From Vigna angularis (taxonomy: Eukaryota > Streptophyta > Magnoliopsida > Fabales > Fabaceae), in assembly GCF_016808095.1 (NCBI RefSeq), contig NC_068977.1, positions 124,001-188,000 on the forward strand: a stretch of 64,000 bases of DNA, in the 5' to 3' direction. The position numbers and the translations under genes are program-made. The notes under the pieces were generated by a model, which had not been told where the DNA came from, searched no databases, and worked only from the letters and a program-made list of their open reading frames with translations. Position 1 is the stretch's first letter. Each line of letters begins with the position of its first letter. Of the stretch, positions 48,041 through 60,543 are shown piece by piece.

Positions 48041-49142
48041 TTACTATAACTACTTTAAATAAAATAAGAATATATATACACCATGCAAGATCAAATAATA
48101 TGTAATTTGTTTTTATTTATTTATTAATTTATTGAACAAGTTAATTTAGTATGTAACAAAATTTTATTCAAATACTACTTAAATTCAATCTTATTAAACC
48201 TTGTTTTTCTTTCCATTAAGTTAGATCAGTATCCAACAAGTTTTGATGAACCATATTCTGAAAAATAAAATTTTTATGCGCCTCTTTATTAATGTACTCT
48301 AGGAAAAAAATTTAGTTTTCTTAACATACATTACGAGTTTTTATAAAAACCTTCCTTCCTTATAAGTATTTCACGTAGCTATATATCTTTTTTGTAAATA
48401 TAATTATACAGTACAGTATTATATAAATAGATATAATAAACGGTGTAGTAAATGAATAGGTAATTAATATATTTTAATCTTATTTAACAAAAATATCACT
48501 AGCATTATAAATCTATTTTAACAATATCGATAGCATTTAACTAGCTATCTTTAAACTAATCAAGTAATGCTAGAAACAACTTTGAATTATTAATATTTTA
48601 ACGTATTTCTATTCAATATACTACAAGTACACCTTATTTATTTTGACTCATGAAACAAATTTCAAAATAATTAAAAATATATAAATAAATAAATAAATAT
48701 TATATATATATATTTAAATGGAGTGGATCTCACTTGTCTAAACTACGATAAATTGTCTAAAGTTTGAAAGTTGTTTTGAAATCTAAATAGTAGTAGATTG
48801 AACCGATCGTTCAAACTGTTCAAAGAGTATCTGCAGAAAATGCTTTGATTTCAAAATCAACAAATGTTGATAGTTAAGAATTAATGATGTAGGAAATGCA
48901 AAATCACATACCTTCTTACTACAAACTTTTATTTATAGATTTCGGTGTGAACTTTTGCTTGATACTAACCTAATCACGATTCAATCATGGACACTCATAC
49001 TTTACTTTTAAGTTAATCAACATTAAGAGTAATGTACTCTTATTCATAACCGATTTGCTTAGTAACCGGTTGGATTTATTAGTGGCTTATTAAACAATTC
49101 GAGACGTGATTGATTATTTGATATATAGTTGACTAGACAAAG

Positions 49143-49211
<69 letters not shown>

Positions 49212-49426
49212 TGAATCTCTCTTTAAAAATATTAGTTAAAACTCAAAATTGATATTAATAAAAAAAAATTTATAATTTATTTGAATACTTAAAATAAAAA
49301 CTATCCATATATTAAAAATCTAAAATTTATTTAAGACAAAAAAGACACTTATGTCTATTATGAGGTGATTTTTTAGTTGTTAGCATATCCGAGTAAAACA
49401 AATCTAAGTAGATTATAACTAAATTG
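48041..49426. other. AT-rich intergenic stretch
   Basis: Includes an (AT)n run at 49144-49207 (about 32 units). No gene recognised. Confidence 0.45.
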
Positions 49427-49431
49427 TTTTC

Positions 49432-49460
49432 TGTAAGATTCATGAAAAAAAAAAAAAAAA

Positions 49461-49496
<36 letters not shown>

Positions 49497-51220
49497 GTAA
49501 ATTTTAGTATTTTATTATTAATAATAATTTTAATGGATAGAAAATTGTAAATTTTGGATATAAAATTATAGTAATTTTAGAAGGAGAGGTTCAAATTTTT
49601 GGTAACTTATTTAGTAAATTTTTTTTAAATTGAATAGTAAAAAGTAAATAGTAAATAGTAAAAAGTAAATAGTAAAAATAAATTTTCAGCATTAAGATTT
49701 CTTAGCATGGAAGAAAGTAGTAGGTAGAAATTAGGATCAGATTTGGTGAGAAAATGATTGAAATATTATTTTTAAATAATATTAAAATAATAAATAATAT
49801 TAAAATATTAATGAATAGTAAATTTTTTTTACTATAAATAGCCATGGGAGGGAAGGGTATTCTGCACCAAGAGAAGAGAAATCAAGTGAGAGAAAGTTAG
49901 ACAGAAATTTTTAGTTGCAAGAAGGGTAGAGGTTCTGAAAGGTTTCGAAGAAATAAATTCAGAGCAAGAGACGCCTGGAATAGAGGTAGGGGAGCTAACC
50001 TTTCTATGTTTTTTTTTTATGATTTAATAGTTCTATGCTTTTATATTATGATTTAGTATTATTTTATTACTATTCATATATTGAAATTCTGTGTGAATAT
50101 TGTTAATGTTTACTGTATGTTTATCTATGTTGAAATTCGGTATAAATATTATATGCTGTTGTTTTGAATCTGTAAATAAGAAATTTGTTAAAAACTAGTT
50201 GAGGAACACTTTGGCTAAGGAAAGACTTGGTACTTAAGTTGTCCATTGTGACGCACCTCTCTTTCCTGGAAGTCTACTCGACAAGTTTTTAACTTAAATC
50301 CTATTGAACAGATTGAGTACTGTTAAATTATTATGCAATATATTGAGTTTGTGTGATTATGTGATGATTGTATTTTATTATATTGCATTTGAATTTATGC
50401 ATCTGAACATGTTATGAGTATTATGGGGAGATTTTGTAGGGGTATAATGTGAGTTGAGGAATATGAGTATGGCATGAGTCTCGTGGAGAGATTCAGTAAT
50501 ATTATGGTATTTGTGTATATGTTGATGTTGAGGGTCCCGTAGTTGGAGGTTATCCTGATACTCTAATAATCATCTAGTCTCAAGTAGAGAGGGATGAATT
50601 ATGTGGTGAGAGGAGCAGGAGGTCCTGGTCTATGTGCCGGTTTTGGACATAGTGAGGGGACTAACCTTGTGAATGATATGAAGTATTTTGGAAGTGTATT
50701 TGTAAGAAGAAGTAGAAGTCATTCCAAGTGCATAACCTCCCGTGACCGCTCATCAACGTATCATCCGGATGAGTGTCTATTGGGTATTGTGGCGTCTATT
50801 GGGTATTGTGAGACGAGTGTCTAATAGGAATTGTGGTATGAGGGTGTCGAACATAATTATTATATGATGTTTATATCAAGGTAATTATACATGTTTTAAA
50901 TGATTTGTTGCATGTTAACTCACCCTACTTGTTTGTGTTTGTTTTGTGTTTGGGTATGTGCGATGATCGTATAATTCGTTATACGGGAGCAGATGAAAGA
51001 TTGTCGTCTGATCCAATGCCAATGAAGAGAGAGACAGAAGAATAAGTTAGAAGAATTCGAATTATATTTATGAGTTTATAGTTGAAATCTGAGTTTAAAA
51101 CATGTGTAGATATATATTAACTATGAATTTATAAGTGTGAGATTACGGGATATTACCGTAAATGTAATGTTACAATATATAAATTATGAATTATCCAGCG
51201 TGAGATATTGGGATGTTACA
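49432..51220 (+). repeat. 5' LTR of the Ty3/gypsy element
   Basis: 1,789 bp, TGTAAGATTC...GGATGTTACA. Contains a poly(A) run, an (AT)n run (49463-49492), an agtaaaaagtaaatagtaaa tandem tract (about 49636-49680) and a promoter-like TATAAATA at 49833-49840. A 76-codon frame at 50594-50824 occurs unchanged in both LTRs and has no recognised domain. Confidence 0.96.
49833..49840 (+). promoter_or_regulatory. TATA box of the retrotransposon LTR
   Basis: TATAAATA in ctataaatagcc. The 3' LTR has the same at 56259-56266. Transcription would start roughly 30 bp downstream; the start was not determined. Confidence 0.65.
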
Positions 51221-51222
51221 TT

Positions 51223-51238
51223 AATGGTATCAGAGCGG
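51223..51238 (+). promoter_or_regulatory. Primer-binding site (initiator tRNA-Met)
   Basis: tggtatcagagcggtt lies two or three bases after the 5' LTR end, the standard plant retrotransposon complement to the 3' end of initiator tRNA-Met. Confidence 0.9.
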
Positions 51239-51332
51239 TTCGTCCTTAAGACGACCTAAGAGTTGTGGATTAATCCTACAAACTCATATTATAAATTATA
51301 ATAACAATAATTCTCTGTATGAACAGAGAGAA

Positions 51333-54300
51333 ATGGCTCGTAGACAACCCAATCGTGAAACCCCTGAGGTACCTAGCCTTGCAAGGGCTTTAGAATCTAT
51401 CGCATCCGCTCTTCAACAACAGGGAGCTGCTTTAATGCAACAGCACACAACGGCCCTACAACAGTTAGAAGCGGCCAGACTAAATTCTGAAGCGAGCCAA
51501 AGACAACATGCGAAAACCTTAAGACAACTAGCCGAGAATGGCACCCATATGGAAGCTCAACCTCAGAGAGTTCAGGAATGGACCTTAGAAAATTTTCTGC
51601 AACATCGTCCAGCTATTTTTAATGGGAAAACGAGTCCGGATGAAGCTGATCTCTGGATAAGGAACTTGGAAAAGATTTTTGAAGCAAAGAGGTGTCCACC
51701 CGAAACTAGGTTGGCATACTCTGAGTATCAGCTATCTGGGGAAGCAGCACACTGGTGGAACAACACAAAGCTGGTATTAGAGGAAAGTGGTGAGATTATA
51801 ACTTGGGAAATTTTTAAGAATAAATTTTATGCTGAGTACTTTCCAGACAGTGTGAGACATTTGAAAGAGGTGGAGTTCTTGCAGCTGGTGCAAGGCAACA
51901 AATCCGTAGCTGAATATGCAGACAGGTTCAAACACTTGGTTCGTTTCTACACCCAACCGTCAAATGAAGAATGGAGGTGCAGGAAATTCAAAAATGGATT
52001 GAGAGCAAACATTCAACTAGCTGTGAATCCTTTAGCTATTAAGGAGTTTGCTGCTTTAGTAGAACATGCCAAAGCTGTAGAAAGGTTAATAAGTGAGATT
52101 GAAGTTCAGAAGTTACCAAGGGTAGGAGGACCATCTGGATCACGAGTTGAACGACATGTAAAGAATCGACCTTATGACAGACCACAACCTCAGAGGAATC
52201 CTCATCAGCAACAACACCAACAGAGAATAATCCAATGTTTCGTCTGCGGAGGACCTCATCTGAAAAGCGTCTGTCCACAAGTTAATCTACGCAACAAGTG
52301 TTTTCTTTGCGGAGCTGAAGGACATTTTGCTAGAGATTGTCTCTCTAACAGAAGAGGAACAACTCAACCTCAACAACCGCCTCAACAGGGAATGACTGAC
52401 AATAAACCACAAGCGACTGGGAGAGTCTATGCCTTAACGGGAGCAGAAGCTGCCAAATCAGGTACTCTCATCATTGAATGTTGTAATATAGCTGGTAGAG
52501 ACTTGAATGTATTGTTTGATTCTGGAGCGACACACTCCTTTTTGTCTGAAACTCTTATTCAAGAGTTGAACCTACCTGTAAAAGAGCTGCAGTATGATCT
52601 TATAGTATCTACACCGGCCTCTAAATTGATAAAAACATCAAGGATGTGTCCTCAATGTCCAATCATTGTAGAAGGACGTAGGTTCAAAGTACATCTTATA
52701 TCTTTACCTCTACAAGGTTTAGATGTAATCCTAGGAATGGATTGTTTATCTACCAATCGTATCCTTATAGACTGTAACAAGAAGGAGTTAATTTTCCCTG
52801 ATCCTGATGAAGCGGAGTTGTTGTCATTACAACAAGTGTTGAAGGAAGTAAAAGATGGATCTCTGTGTTTCATTATCTTGACTCATGTGGAAATTGAGAA
52901 AGATAAACAAAATCTTGATATTCCCATAGTTAATGAGTTTAGTGATGTATTCCCAGAAGAAATACCAGGATTACCACCTCAACGAGAAGTAGAATTTTCC
53001 ATCGATTTAATACCTGGAGCTGGACCCGTATCGATATCTCCATATCGAATGGCCCCCGCAGAGTTGGCAGAGCTGAAGAAGCAAATTGAAGAGTTATTGG
53101 AAAAACAATTCATCCGACCAAGCGTATCACCATGGGGAGCACCGGTACTGCTAGTGAAGAAGAAAGATGGTAGCTCTAGATTGTGTGTTGACTACAGGCA
53201 GTTGAACAAGCTAACCATTAAGAACAAGTATCCTTTGCCTAGGATTGACGATTTGATGGATCAGTTGCATGGAGCTCAAGTATTTTCAAAGATAGATCTA
53301 AGGTCTGGATATCATCAACTTTTGGTTAAAGCTGAAGATGTACAGAAGACTGCTTTTAGATCAAGATACGGGCATTACGAGTATGTAGTTATGTCATTCG
53401 GGGTAACTAATGCTCCAGCTTTGTTCATGGATTACATGAACAGAATCTTTCAACCCTTTTTAGATAAGTTTGTCGTAGTCTTTATAGATGACATACTTAT
53501 TTATTCCAAAAGTCGAGAAGAACATGAGAGGCACCTAAGAATTGTGCTTGAGATCTTGAGAGAAAAGAAACTATATGCAAAGTTGTCAAAGTGTGAATTC
53601 TGGATACACGAGGTACAATTCTTGGGACATGTTATATCAGCTCAAGGCATAGCAGTGGATCCAACCAAGGTGGAAGCAGTGCTACGGTGGGAGAAACCAA
53701 AGACTACGACGGAAATACGAAGCTATGTGGGTTTAGCTGGATACTATAGAAAATTTATAGAAGGTTTTTCTAAAATAGTAGCGCCTTTAACCCAGCTAAC
53801 TCGCAAAGATCAACCGTTTGTTTGGACGGATAAGTGTGAGAAAAGCTTCCTGGAATTAAAGCATAGGTTGACAAGTGCACCAATATTGATTATCCCGAAT
53901 CCAAGTAAATCTTTTGAGATTTATTGTGATGCTTCACACCAGGGGTTAGGATGTGTGCTTATGCAAGAAAGGAAGGTGGTGGCTTATGCTTCAAGACAAT
54001 TAAAGGTTCATGAGAAGAATTATCCTACTCATGATCTAGAATTGGCAGCAGTAGTATTTTCTCTGAAGATTTGGCGACACTATCTTTATGGTGTCCAATT
54101 TCAAGTATTCAGCGATCACAAAAGTTTGAAGTACCTATTTGACCAAAAAGAGCTAAATATGAGGCAAAGGCGGTGGATGGAGTTTTTAAAGGATTATGAC
54201 TTCGAACTTTTGTACCATCCGGGAAAGGCGAATGTAGTAGCTGATGCTTTGAGTAGGAAGATGGTACATGTTTCTCATATGATGATCAAAGAATTGGAAT

Positions 54301-55247
54301 TGGTGGAGAAATTCAGAGATCTCAAGCTACATATGGAATATGAAGTAGATTTCATTAGATGTAGTAATTTGACTATATCTAGCGACTTTCTAACTTTAAT
54401 CAAAGAGAAACAATTGGTGGATCCTAACCTGAAAGAGATAGCAGAAATGATCAAAACAGAATCAATTAAAGAGTTTAGGTTAGGACCTGATGGAGTATTA
54501 AAATTTAGAAGTAGAATATGTGTACCAGACAATGCAGAAATAAAAAGATTAATCCTTGAAGAAGGACACAAGAGTCGTTTTAGCATGCATCCCGGCATGA
54601 CTAAAATGTATCAAGATCTTAAGGAGTCCTTTTGGTGGCCAGGAATGAAGAAGGAAGTAGCACAGTTTGTAGCAGCTTGTTTGACTTGCCAAAAGGCAAA
54701 AGTGGAACACCAAAGGCCTGGAGGAATGCTACAACAATTAGACATACCAGAGTGGAAATGGGATAGCATTGCTATGGATTTTGTTACCCATTTACCACGA
54801 ACAATAAAGGGTAATGATGCCATCTGGGTCATCATTGATCGATTGACAAAAAGTGCTCACTTCTTGGCAATAAATCTGAGAATGTCAATGACTAAGCTGG
54901 CACAATTGTACATAAAGGAAATAGTGAGATTGCACGGTATACCTTCTAGCATTGTGTCAGACAGAGACCCAAGATTTACTTCTAGATTCTGGCAAACCTT
55001 ACAGGAAGCTATGGGCAGTAAATTACGAATGAGTTCCGCATATCATCCCCAAACTGATGGACAATCTGAAAGGACTATCCAGTCATTAGAAGATCTGTTG
55101 AGAACTTGTGTATTAGATCATCTTGGTAGTTGGGATGAAATACTTCCTCTTGTGGAATTTACCTATAACAACAGTTTCCAAGCAAGTATAGGTATGGCAC
55201 CTTATGAGGCTCTGTATGGCAGACGATGTCAAACTCCGTTATGCTAG
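51333..55247 (+). CDS. Retrotransposon Gag-Pol, cut short by an in-frame stop
   Basis: 1,304 aa from ATG to a TAG at 55245-55247. Gag occupies about residues 1-300, with Gln-rich N-terminal repeats and a retrotransposon-gag block (HWWNNTK near 135). Two zinc knuckles follow: [13 protein letters not shown] at 302 (spacing C-x2-C-x3-H-x4-C, one residue short of canonical) and [14 protein letters not shown] at 323. Aspartic protease DSGATHSF lies at 396. The reverse transcriptase spans about 540-800, with [10 protein letters not shown] and FIDDILIYS at 717. RNase [11 protein letters not shown] lies near 865. The integrase HHCC zinc finger starts at His1079 and ends at CLTCQKA, with the first catalytic Asp near 1149 (MDFVTHLP). 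The stop falls after the integrase core, before its GPY/F module and the chromodomain, which remain in frame downstream. Confidence 0.95.
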   Translation: MARRQPNRETPEVPSLARALESIASALQQQGAALMQQHTTALQQLEAARLNSEASQRQHAKTLRQLAENGTHMEAQPQRVQEWTLENFLQHRPAIFNGKTSPDEADLWIRNLEKIFEAKRCPPETRLAYSEYQLSGEAAHWWNNTKLVLEESGEIITWEIFKNKFYAEYFPDSVRHLKEVEFLQLVQGNKSVAEYADRFKHLVRFYTQPSNEEWRCRKFKNGLRANIQLAVNPLAIKEFAALVEHAKAVERLISEIEVQKLPRVGGPSGSRVERHVKNRPYDRPQPQRNPHQQQHQQRIIQCFVCGGPHLKSVCPQVNLRNKCFLCGAEGHFARDCLSNRRGTTQPQQPPQQGMTDNKPQATGRVYALTGAEAAKSGTLIIECCNIAGRDLNVLFDSGATHSFLSETLIQELNLPVKELQYDLIVSTPASKLIKTSRMCPQCPIIVEGRRFKVHLISLPLQGLDVILGMDCLSTNRILIDCNKKELIFPDPDEAELLSLQQVLKEVKDGSLCFIILTHVEIEKDKQNLDIPIVNEFSDVFPEEIPGLPPQREVEFSIDLIPGAGPVSISPYRMAPAELAELKKQIEELLEKQFIRPSVSPWGAPVLLVKKKDGSSRLCVDYRQLNKLTIKNKYPLPRIDDLMDQLHGAQVFSKIDLRSGYHQLLVKAEDVQKTAFRSRYGHYEYVVMSFGVTNAPALFMDYMNRIFQPFLDKFVVVFIDDILIYSKSREEHERHLRIVLEILREKKLYAKLSKCEFWIHEVQFLGHVISAQGIAVDPTKVEAVLRWEKPKTTTEIRSYVGLAGYYRKFIEGFSKIVAPLTQLTRKDQPFVWTDKCEKSFLELKHRLTSAPILIIPNPSKSFEIYCDASHQGLGCVLMQERKVVAYASRQLKVHEKNYPTHDLELAAVVFSLKIWRHYLYGVQFQVFSDHKSLKYLFDQKELNMRQRRWMEFLKDYDFELLYHPGKANVVADALSRKMVHVSHMMIKELELVEKFRDLKLHMEYEVDFIRCSNLTISSDFLTLIKEKQLVDPNLKEIAEMIKTESIKEFRLGPDGVLKFRSRICVPDNAEIKRLILEEGHKSRFSMHPGMTKMYQDLKESFWWPGMKKEVAQFVAACLTCQKAKVEHQRPGGMLQQLDIPEWKWDSIAMDFVTHLPRTIKGNDAIWVIIDRLTKSAHFLAINLRMSMTKLAQLYIKEIVRLHGIPSSIVSDRDPRFTSRFWQTLQEAMGSKLRMSSAYHPQTDGQSERTIQSLEDLLRTCVLDHLGSWDEILPLVEFTYNNSFQASIGMAPYEALYGRRCQTPLC

Positions 55248-55811
55248 TATCAAGATGGTGAATCAGTTTTAATAGGACCTGAGCTACTACAACAAACCAC
55301 CAACAAAGTAAAATTGATAGGGGAAAGAATGAAGGCTTTTCAGAGTAGACAAAAATCGTATGCAGATCAAAGGAGGAGACCATTAGAGTTTGCGGCTGGG
55401 GACCATGTTTTTCTGCGAGTAACTTCAACCACGGGTGTTGGAAGAGCACTTCGCTCCAGGAAACTTTCTCCTAAGTTCATTGGTCCATACCAAATTTTGA
55501 GACGAATTGGGCTAGTCGCTTACGAGATTGCGCTACCCCCTCAATTGGCCAATCTTCATTCAGTTTTTCATGTCTCCCAGCTAAGAAAGTATGTACCTGA
55601 CCCTTCTCACATTATAGAAATAGAGGAGATTCAAATCCGAGAGGACCTCTCAGTAGAAGTACAACCTGTTTGTATAGAAGATACTAAAACAAAGGAACTT
55701 AGAGGAAAAACTATTAATTTAGTCAGGGTAGTTTGGGATAAGAGGACAGGTGACTCTACATGGGAACTAGAAGAAGAGATGAAGCAATTATATCCTCAAC
55801 TATTTTCTTGA
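55248..55811 (+). pseudogene. Gag-Pol 3' part separated by the stop (GPY/F and chromodomain)
   Basis: Same frame as 51333-55247 and open for 187 codons after the stop. It contains the integrase C-terminal GPY/F-type module (SPKFIGPYQILRRIG, near 55467-55512), LHSVFHVSQLRKYVPDP, and a C-terminal chromodomain-like segment ending YPQLFS. In related elements the interrupted position normally carries a Trp codon (general family knowledge). Without suppression or readthrough this part would not be made, unless an internal start is used. Confidence 0.85.
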
Positions 55812-55846
55812 AGTATAGAATTTTCGGGGACGAAAATTTTTGTTGT

Positions 55847-55854
55847 TGGGGAGA
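55847..55854 (+). promoter_or_regulatory. Polypurine tract
   Basis: ggggagaa directly precedes the 3' LTR and is the expected plus-strand primer site. Confidence 0.75.
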
Positions 55855-55881
55855 ATGTAAGATTCATGAAAAAAAAAAAAA

Positions 55882-55921
<40 letters not shown>

Positions 55922-57646
55922 GTAAATTTTAGTATTTTATTATTAATAATAATTTTAATGGATAGAAAATTGTAAATTTTGGATATAAAATTATAGTAAT
56001 TTTAGAAGGAGAGGTTCAAATTTTTGGTAACTTATTTAGTAAATTTTTTTTAAATTGAATAGTAAAAAGTAAATAGTAAATAGTAAAAAGTAAATAGTAA
56101 AAATAAATTTTCAGCATTAAGATTTCTTAGCATGGAAGAAAGTAGTAGGTAGAAATTAGGATCAGATTTGGTGAGAAAATGATTGAAATATTATTTTTAA
56201 ATAATATTAAAATAATAAATAATATTAAAATATTAATGAATAGTAAATTTTTTTTTACTATAAATAGCCATGGGAGGGAAGGGTATTCTGCACCAAGAGA
56301 AGAGAAATCAAGTGAGAGAAAGTTAGAGAGAAATTTTTAGTTGCAAGAAGGGTAGAGGTTCTGAAAGGTTTCGGAGAAATAAATTCAGAGCAAGAGACGC
56401 CTGGAATAGAGGTAGGGGAGCTAACCTTTCTATGTTTTTTTTTTATGATTTAATAGTTCTATGCTTTTATATTATGATTTAGTATTATTTTATTACTATT
56501 CATATATTGAAATTCTGTGTGAATATTGTTAATGTTTACTGTATGTTTATCTATGTTGAAATTCGGTATAAATATTATATGCTGTTGTTTTGAATCTGTA
56601 AATAAGAAATTTGTTAAAAACTAGTTGAGGAACACTTTGGCTAAGGAAAGACTTGGTACTTAAGTTGTCCATTGTGACACACCTCTCTTTCCTGGAAGTC
56701 TACTCGACAAGTTTTTAACTTAAATCCTATTGAACATATTGAGTACTGTTAAATTATTATGCAATATATTGAGTTTGTGTGATTATGTGATGATTGTATT
56801 TTATTATATTGCATTTGAATTTATGCATCTGAACATGTTATGAGTATTATGGGGAGATTTTGTAGGGGTATAATGTGAGTTGAGGAATATGAGTATGGCA
56901 TGAGTCTCGTGGAGAGATTCAGTAATATTATGGTATTTGTGTATATGTTGATGTTGAGGGTCCCGTAGTTGGAGGTTATCCTGATACTCTAATAATCATC
57001 TAGTCTCAAGTAGAGAGGGATGAATTATGTGGTGAGAGGAGCAGGAGGTCCTGGTCTATGTGCCGGTTTTGGACATAGTGAGGGGACTAACCTTGTGAAT
57101 GATATGAAGTATTTTGGAAGTGTATTTGTAAGAAGAAGTAGAAGTCATTCCAAGTGCATAACCTCCCGTGACCGCTCATCAACGTATCATCCGGATGAGT
57201 GTCTATTGGGTATTGTGGCGTCTATTGGGTATTGTGAGACGAGTGTCTAATAGGAATTGTGGTATGAGGGTGTCGAACATAATTATTATATGATGTTTAT
57301 ATCAAGGTAATTATACATGTTTTAAATGATTTGTTGCATGTTAACTCACCCTACTTGTTTGTGTTTGTTTTGTGTTTGGGTATGTGCGATGATCGTATAA
57401 TTCGTTATACGGGAGCAGATGAAGGATTGTCGTCTGATCCAATGCCAATGAAGAGAGAGACAGAAGAATAAGTTAGAAGAATTCGAATTATATTTATGAG
57501 TTTATAGTTGAAATCTGAGTTTAAAACATGTGTAGATATATATTAACTATGAATTTATAAGTGTGAGATTACGAGATATTACCGTAAATGTAATGTTACA
57601 ATATATAAATTATGAATTATCCAGCGTGAGATATTGGGATGTTACA
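55855..57646 (+). repeat. 3' LTR of the Ty3/gypsy element
   Basis: 1,792 bp, TGTAAGATTC...GGATGTTACA, nearly identical to the 5' LTR. Substitutions were noted in the counterparts of agaCag/agaGag, cgAag/cgGag, acGca/acAca, acaGatt/acaTatt, gaaAga/gaaGga and acGgga/acGaga. Confidence 0.96.
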
Positions 57647-57651
57647 TTTTC

Positions 57652-57982
57652 CATACGCAATGGGCAATGTTTTTTTTTTGTTTTGTGCGAGAGTGGTTGG
57701 CATGTGGAGAAGTTTACCATAGGATTCCTAAGGTTATGATGAAAGAATATTATTATTAACACAGTGTAATGCATCTATATTGTAAAACATAACACATGTC
57801 CAAAAAATGGAGGTATTTATTTATGTTCTTTTTTCAGTAAGTCCTTTTTGGAAGACCCATGCCAACCTAGCACTTAGCAAGATCATTCCATGATGGGACA
57901 TCACAACCACATTACCAAATCTTCACTTTCAATTCATTGGGCCATAGTGCCCTCCACCATTTAATCATCATAATCCTTTTTA

Positions 57983-58013
<31 letters not shown>

Positions 58014-58945
58014 TGTATTTTTAATTGGTCAATCACGTTAAAGAAAATTATAATCACACTACATTAAGTAAGATGTGTGAAAGTTCTTACGAACTTGTTA
58101 AGATATGTTAGAATTTATTCTATTATGGGGAAGGTTTCATATGGTGATGTAGTTGTAGAATGGGTCCCATGCATGGACCATGATCCAATGCAAGTTTGCA
58201 GACACAATTTTATTTCATAAAAAGTTTGGTGTCAATGAATAAAAGGAACATGACCCCAATTCTTAGACAAGTCAAACCTAGGGCCTTTTTTTTAGCACAA
58301 TTTGGTGTTTATGAAAGCTAATTCATTGCAAATAATGTTATTTTCACTCAATGTTTCGAAAATCTCTTTTGAGTTATGCTTTATCGTTTTTCATCTCATC
58401 CTTTTTTTTTATATAAAAGTATTAGAATAAGTGAAATTAACTACTCAATATTTATTGCAACAAATAAGTATAGTTAAATGATTCAGTGCCGTTTACATTA
58501 AAGAAAGAGAATTGTCCCAATTTCTTTCAAGTTTTAACTATGATCATGTTTAAGAAATAGTAAGTGGTGCATGTAATCATAACTCATTGTTTACTTAAGT
58601 TATATGTCATATTTTAAACAATATTAATTTAGAGAATACATATTGCAAATAACAATGAAGAATACAACTTATCATTTAATCCTTATGACATTATTTAAAA
58701 AATATCAATTATATTGACAATAAGATTTATACATCGATAAACTAAATTAGTTGTCAACCAATTAAGTCACTTCAATTACAAAAATTAAATAAATGAAAAT
58801 CACTAAAGATGGAATAATATCTCAACAAGAATTAGTTGTTAATAGATTTGGTTACTTCAATTATAAAAATAAGTATTTAGGTCAAATCCAATTATGAACG
58901 TCTTTAAATAAAAGGTTCCATTATTAGAAAGTGGTTCTGATACCA
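57652..58945. other. Intergenic stretch after the retrotransposon
   Basis: Contains an (AAT)n microsatellite at 57983-58013. No gene recognised. The composition is slightly more mixed at 57840-57960 and 58120-58300 but no protein could be read. Confidence 0.45.
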
Positions 58946-59063
58946 TATTAGAAAGTAGATTTAAGCCTAACTCAACCTCACAAAACGACTTGTAAGGTGA
59001 GATTTGCAGCCACTTATATATTATAATTTGACCTTATCTCTAGTCGATGTGGGACTTCCAACA
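58946..59063 (-). repeat. Short LTR (TRIM-like) with primer-binding site
   Basis: On the minus strand it begins TGTTGGAAGTCCCACATCGA (59063 downward) and is followed below 58946 by tggtatcagaacc, an initiator-Met-type primer-binding site. The body (cttataagtggctgc, ctcaccttacaagtcg, gttgagttaggctta) is of a kind I know to be very common in legume intergenic DNA. Only one LTR was found. The terminal TA instead of CA is a caveat. Confidence 0.55.
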
Positions 59064-59707
59064 TCCATAAAATTAAAAATTAACCCGTTATGGGGAAGAG
59101 GGAACTAACCCTTATTCACGGGGATTGGAAATAATGTGTATTCAATCTTTATGATTTTTATTATTCAATATATTTCTTTTCCATTACTTGTGTTCTATTA
59201 TCGATCTTAAATGCATGGATTTATTGATTATATATTTGTGGGTATCTGATTATTAGACATGATGTGAGAACCTAAATTAAAATGAAATAATTAATTGATT
59301 GAGCATCTAGATATAGAGTTCATCATTGATCATTCTGAACATATGAATTTAATGTTTAATGCAAGCTTTTAATAAGAAAATGTCTAAGACATTAGGATTT
59401 TTGTTAACAAGTTTAGATTTGTCTCTAAAACATTAGATGATTTTTTTTGAATGACACTATATTTGAATTTATCTATTTTATTATTCATATAATTGGGTAC
59501 ATTTGTTAATTTTGTAATATCTTCGAATATTAAATTTCAGAAGTTACAAATTTCATTTCCCTTTGATAGTCCTAATATGCCTTAAACCATTCTTAAAGTT
59601 GGCCCCCTACTTTTTTTTTCACTAGCTACTCCACTCTACTAATACAGAACAAAAACAATGAGTTTTGGTTAAAATGAAACCAAAAAAAGAGAGAAAAAGA
59701 ATAGCAG
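59064..59707. other. AT-rich intergenic stretch
   Basis: No feature recognised. Confidence 0.4.
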
Positions 59708-59935
59708 AAGGGTGTTGCTCCCTCCAACACCACAGTTTCTTCACCTTTCCAATTTTTTTTTTCCAAAAATATCCTTTAAGTTAATTTTTTTTTTTATTTT
59801 TACCATTAACTTTTTATACTTTTAATTAAAAATCCTAATTCTATACCCTCCTTCCAGTGCATACCACACTCACCCCCTCTCTCTTCTCCTTCTCCCGTTT
59901 CCGTCACCCACCCTCATGCCGCTACTATGTCTACC
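59708..59935 (+). repeat. One-armed relative of the 33.5-kb MITE
   Basis: gggtgttgctccctcc, ccaattttttt, then aactttttatacttttaatt, aaaatcctaatt and ctctcttctcc follow the order of the left arm of the element at 33469. No matching inverted arm was found nearby, so it is likely a truncated copy. Confidence 0.45.
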
Positions 59936-60060
59936 CCCATTTGTTTGGAATCTATTTAATTCTCTAACCCACGCTTCAAATCCAAAGTGTTTACTGACCT
60001 CACCATCTATATTTACTTTTATCATCTCTCAACTTAAACACTACTATCTTCCTTCAATGG

Positions 60061-60488
60061 ATTAAAGCTTATAAATATAACATAAATTTAATTATCATTT
60101 CTCAAATTATATCACACATTTATATTAACATAAAATGTTATATGTTAATATAAATGAGGGAAAAATATTATTAAAAAACACATAAGAACCACATATTTTT
60201 GTAATTTTAATTAATAGAATATTATGCCCAACTTCTTACAGATTTATCACTTCACCAAGAGTGGTCTTTACAACACTGCAATTAATGCATTAAATGAAAT
60301 TAATTGTGATACAAATAAATCAGAGCAGCATGGTTACATTAATGAGTATTGTACCATCAATTTATAAGTTAAGAATAGTCATGATTTTCCAGTGTGGAAA
60401 ATAAAATCTAGAACTAATTTATATTTTAAAGAATATCAATTAAAATACATATTAAAAGAAAACATACACAACAAGTAAAATTACTTTA

Positions 60489-60543
<55 letters not shown>

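Larger units (their letters stand above)
49432..57646 (+). mobile_element. Complete Ty3/gypsy retrotransposon, chromovirus (Tekay-like)
   Basis: An 8,215-bp element with LTRs at 49432-51220 and 55855-57646 and a perfect 5-bp target duplication ttttc (49427-49431 and 57647-57651). Initiator-Met primer-binding site, polypurine tract and a single gag-pol frame are present. Pol order is protease, reverse transcriptase, RNase H, integrase, as in Ty3/gypsy. The extreme C-terminus (LRGKTINLVRVVW...STWELEEEMKQLYPQLF) resembles the chromodomain of Tekay/Del chromoviruses. The two LTRs differ by about six substitutions by eye plus microsatellite and homopolymer length changes, so the insertion is recent. 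One in-frame stop interrupts gag-pol. Confidence 0.96.

Noticed and set aside
50594..50824. A 76-codon frame present in both LTRs (50594 and 57020).
   Set aside because: The LTRs are nearly identical because they are young, so identity is not evidence of coding; no recognised domain.
51223..51238. Possible tRNA-Met gene fragment.
   Set aside because: It directly follows an LTR and is the retrotransposon primer-binding site; no tRNA gene or cloverleaf found in the window.
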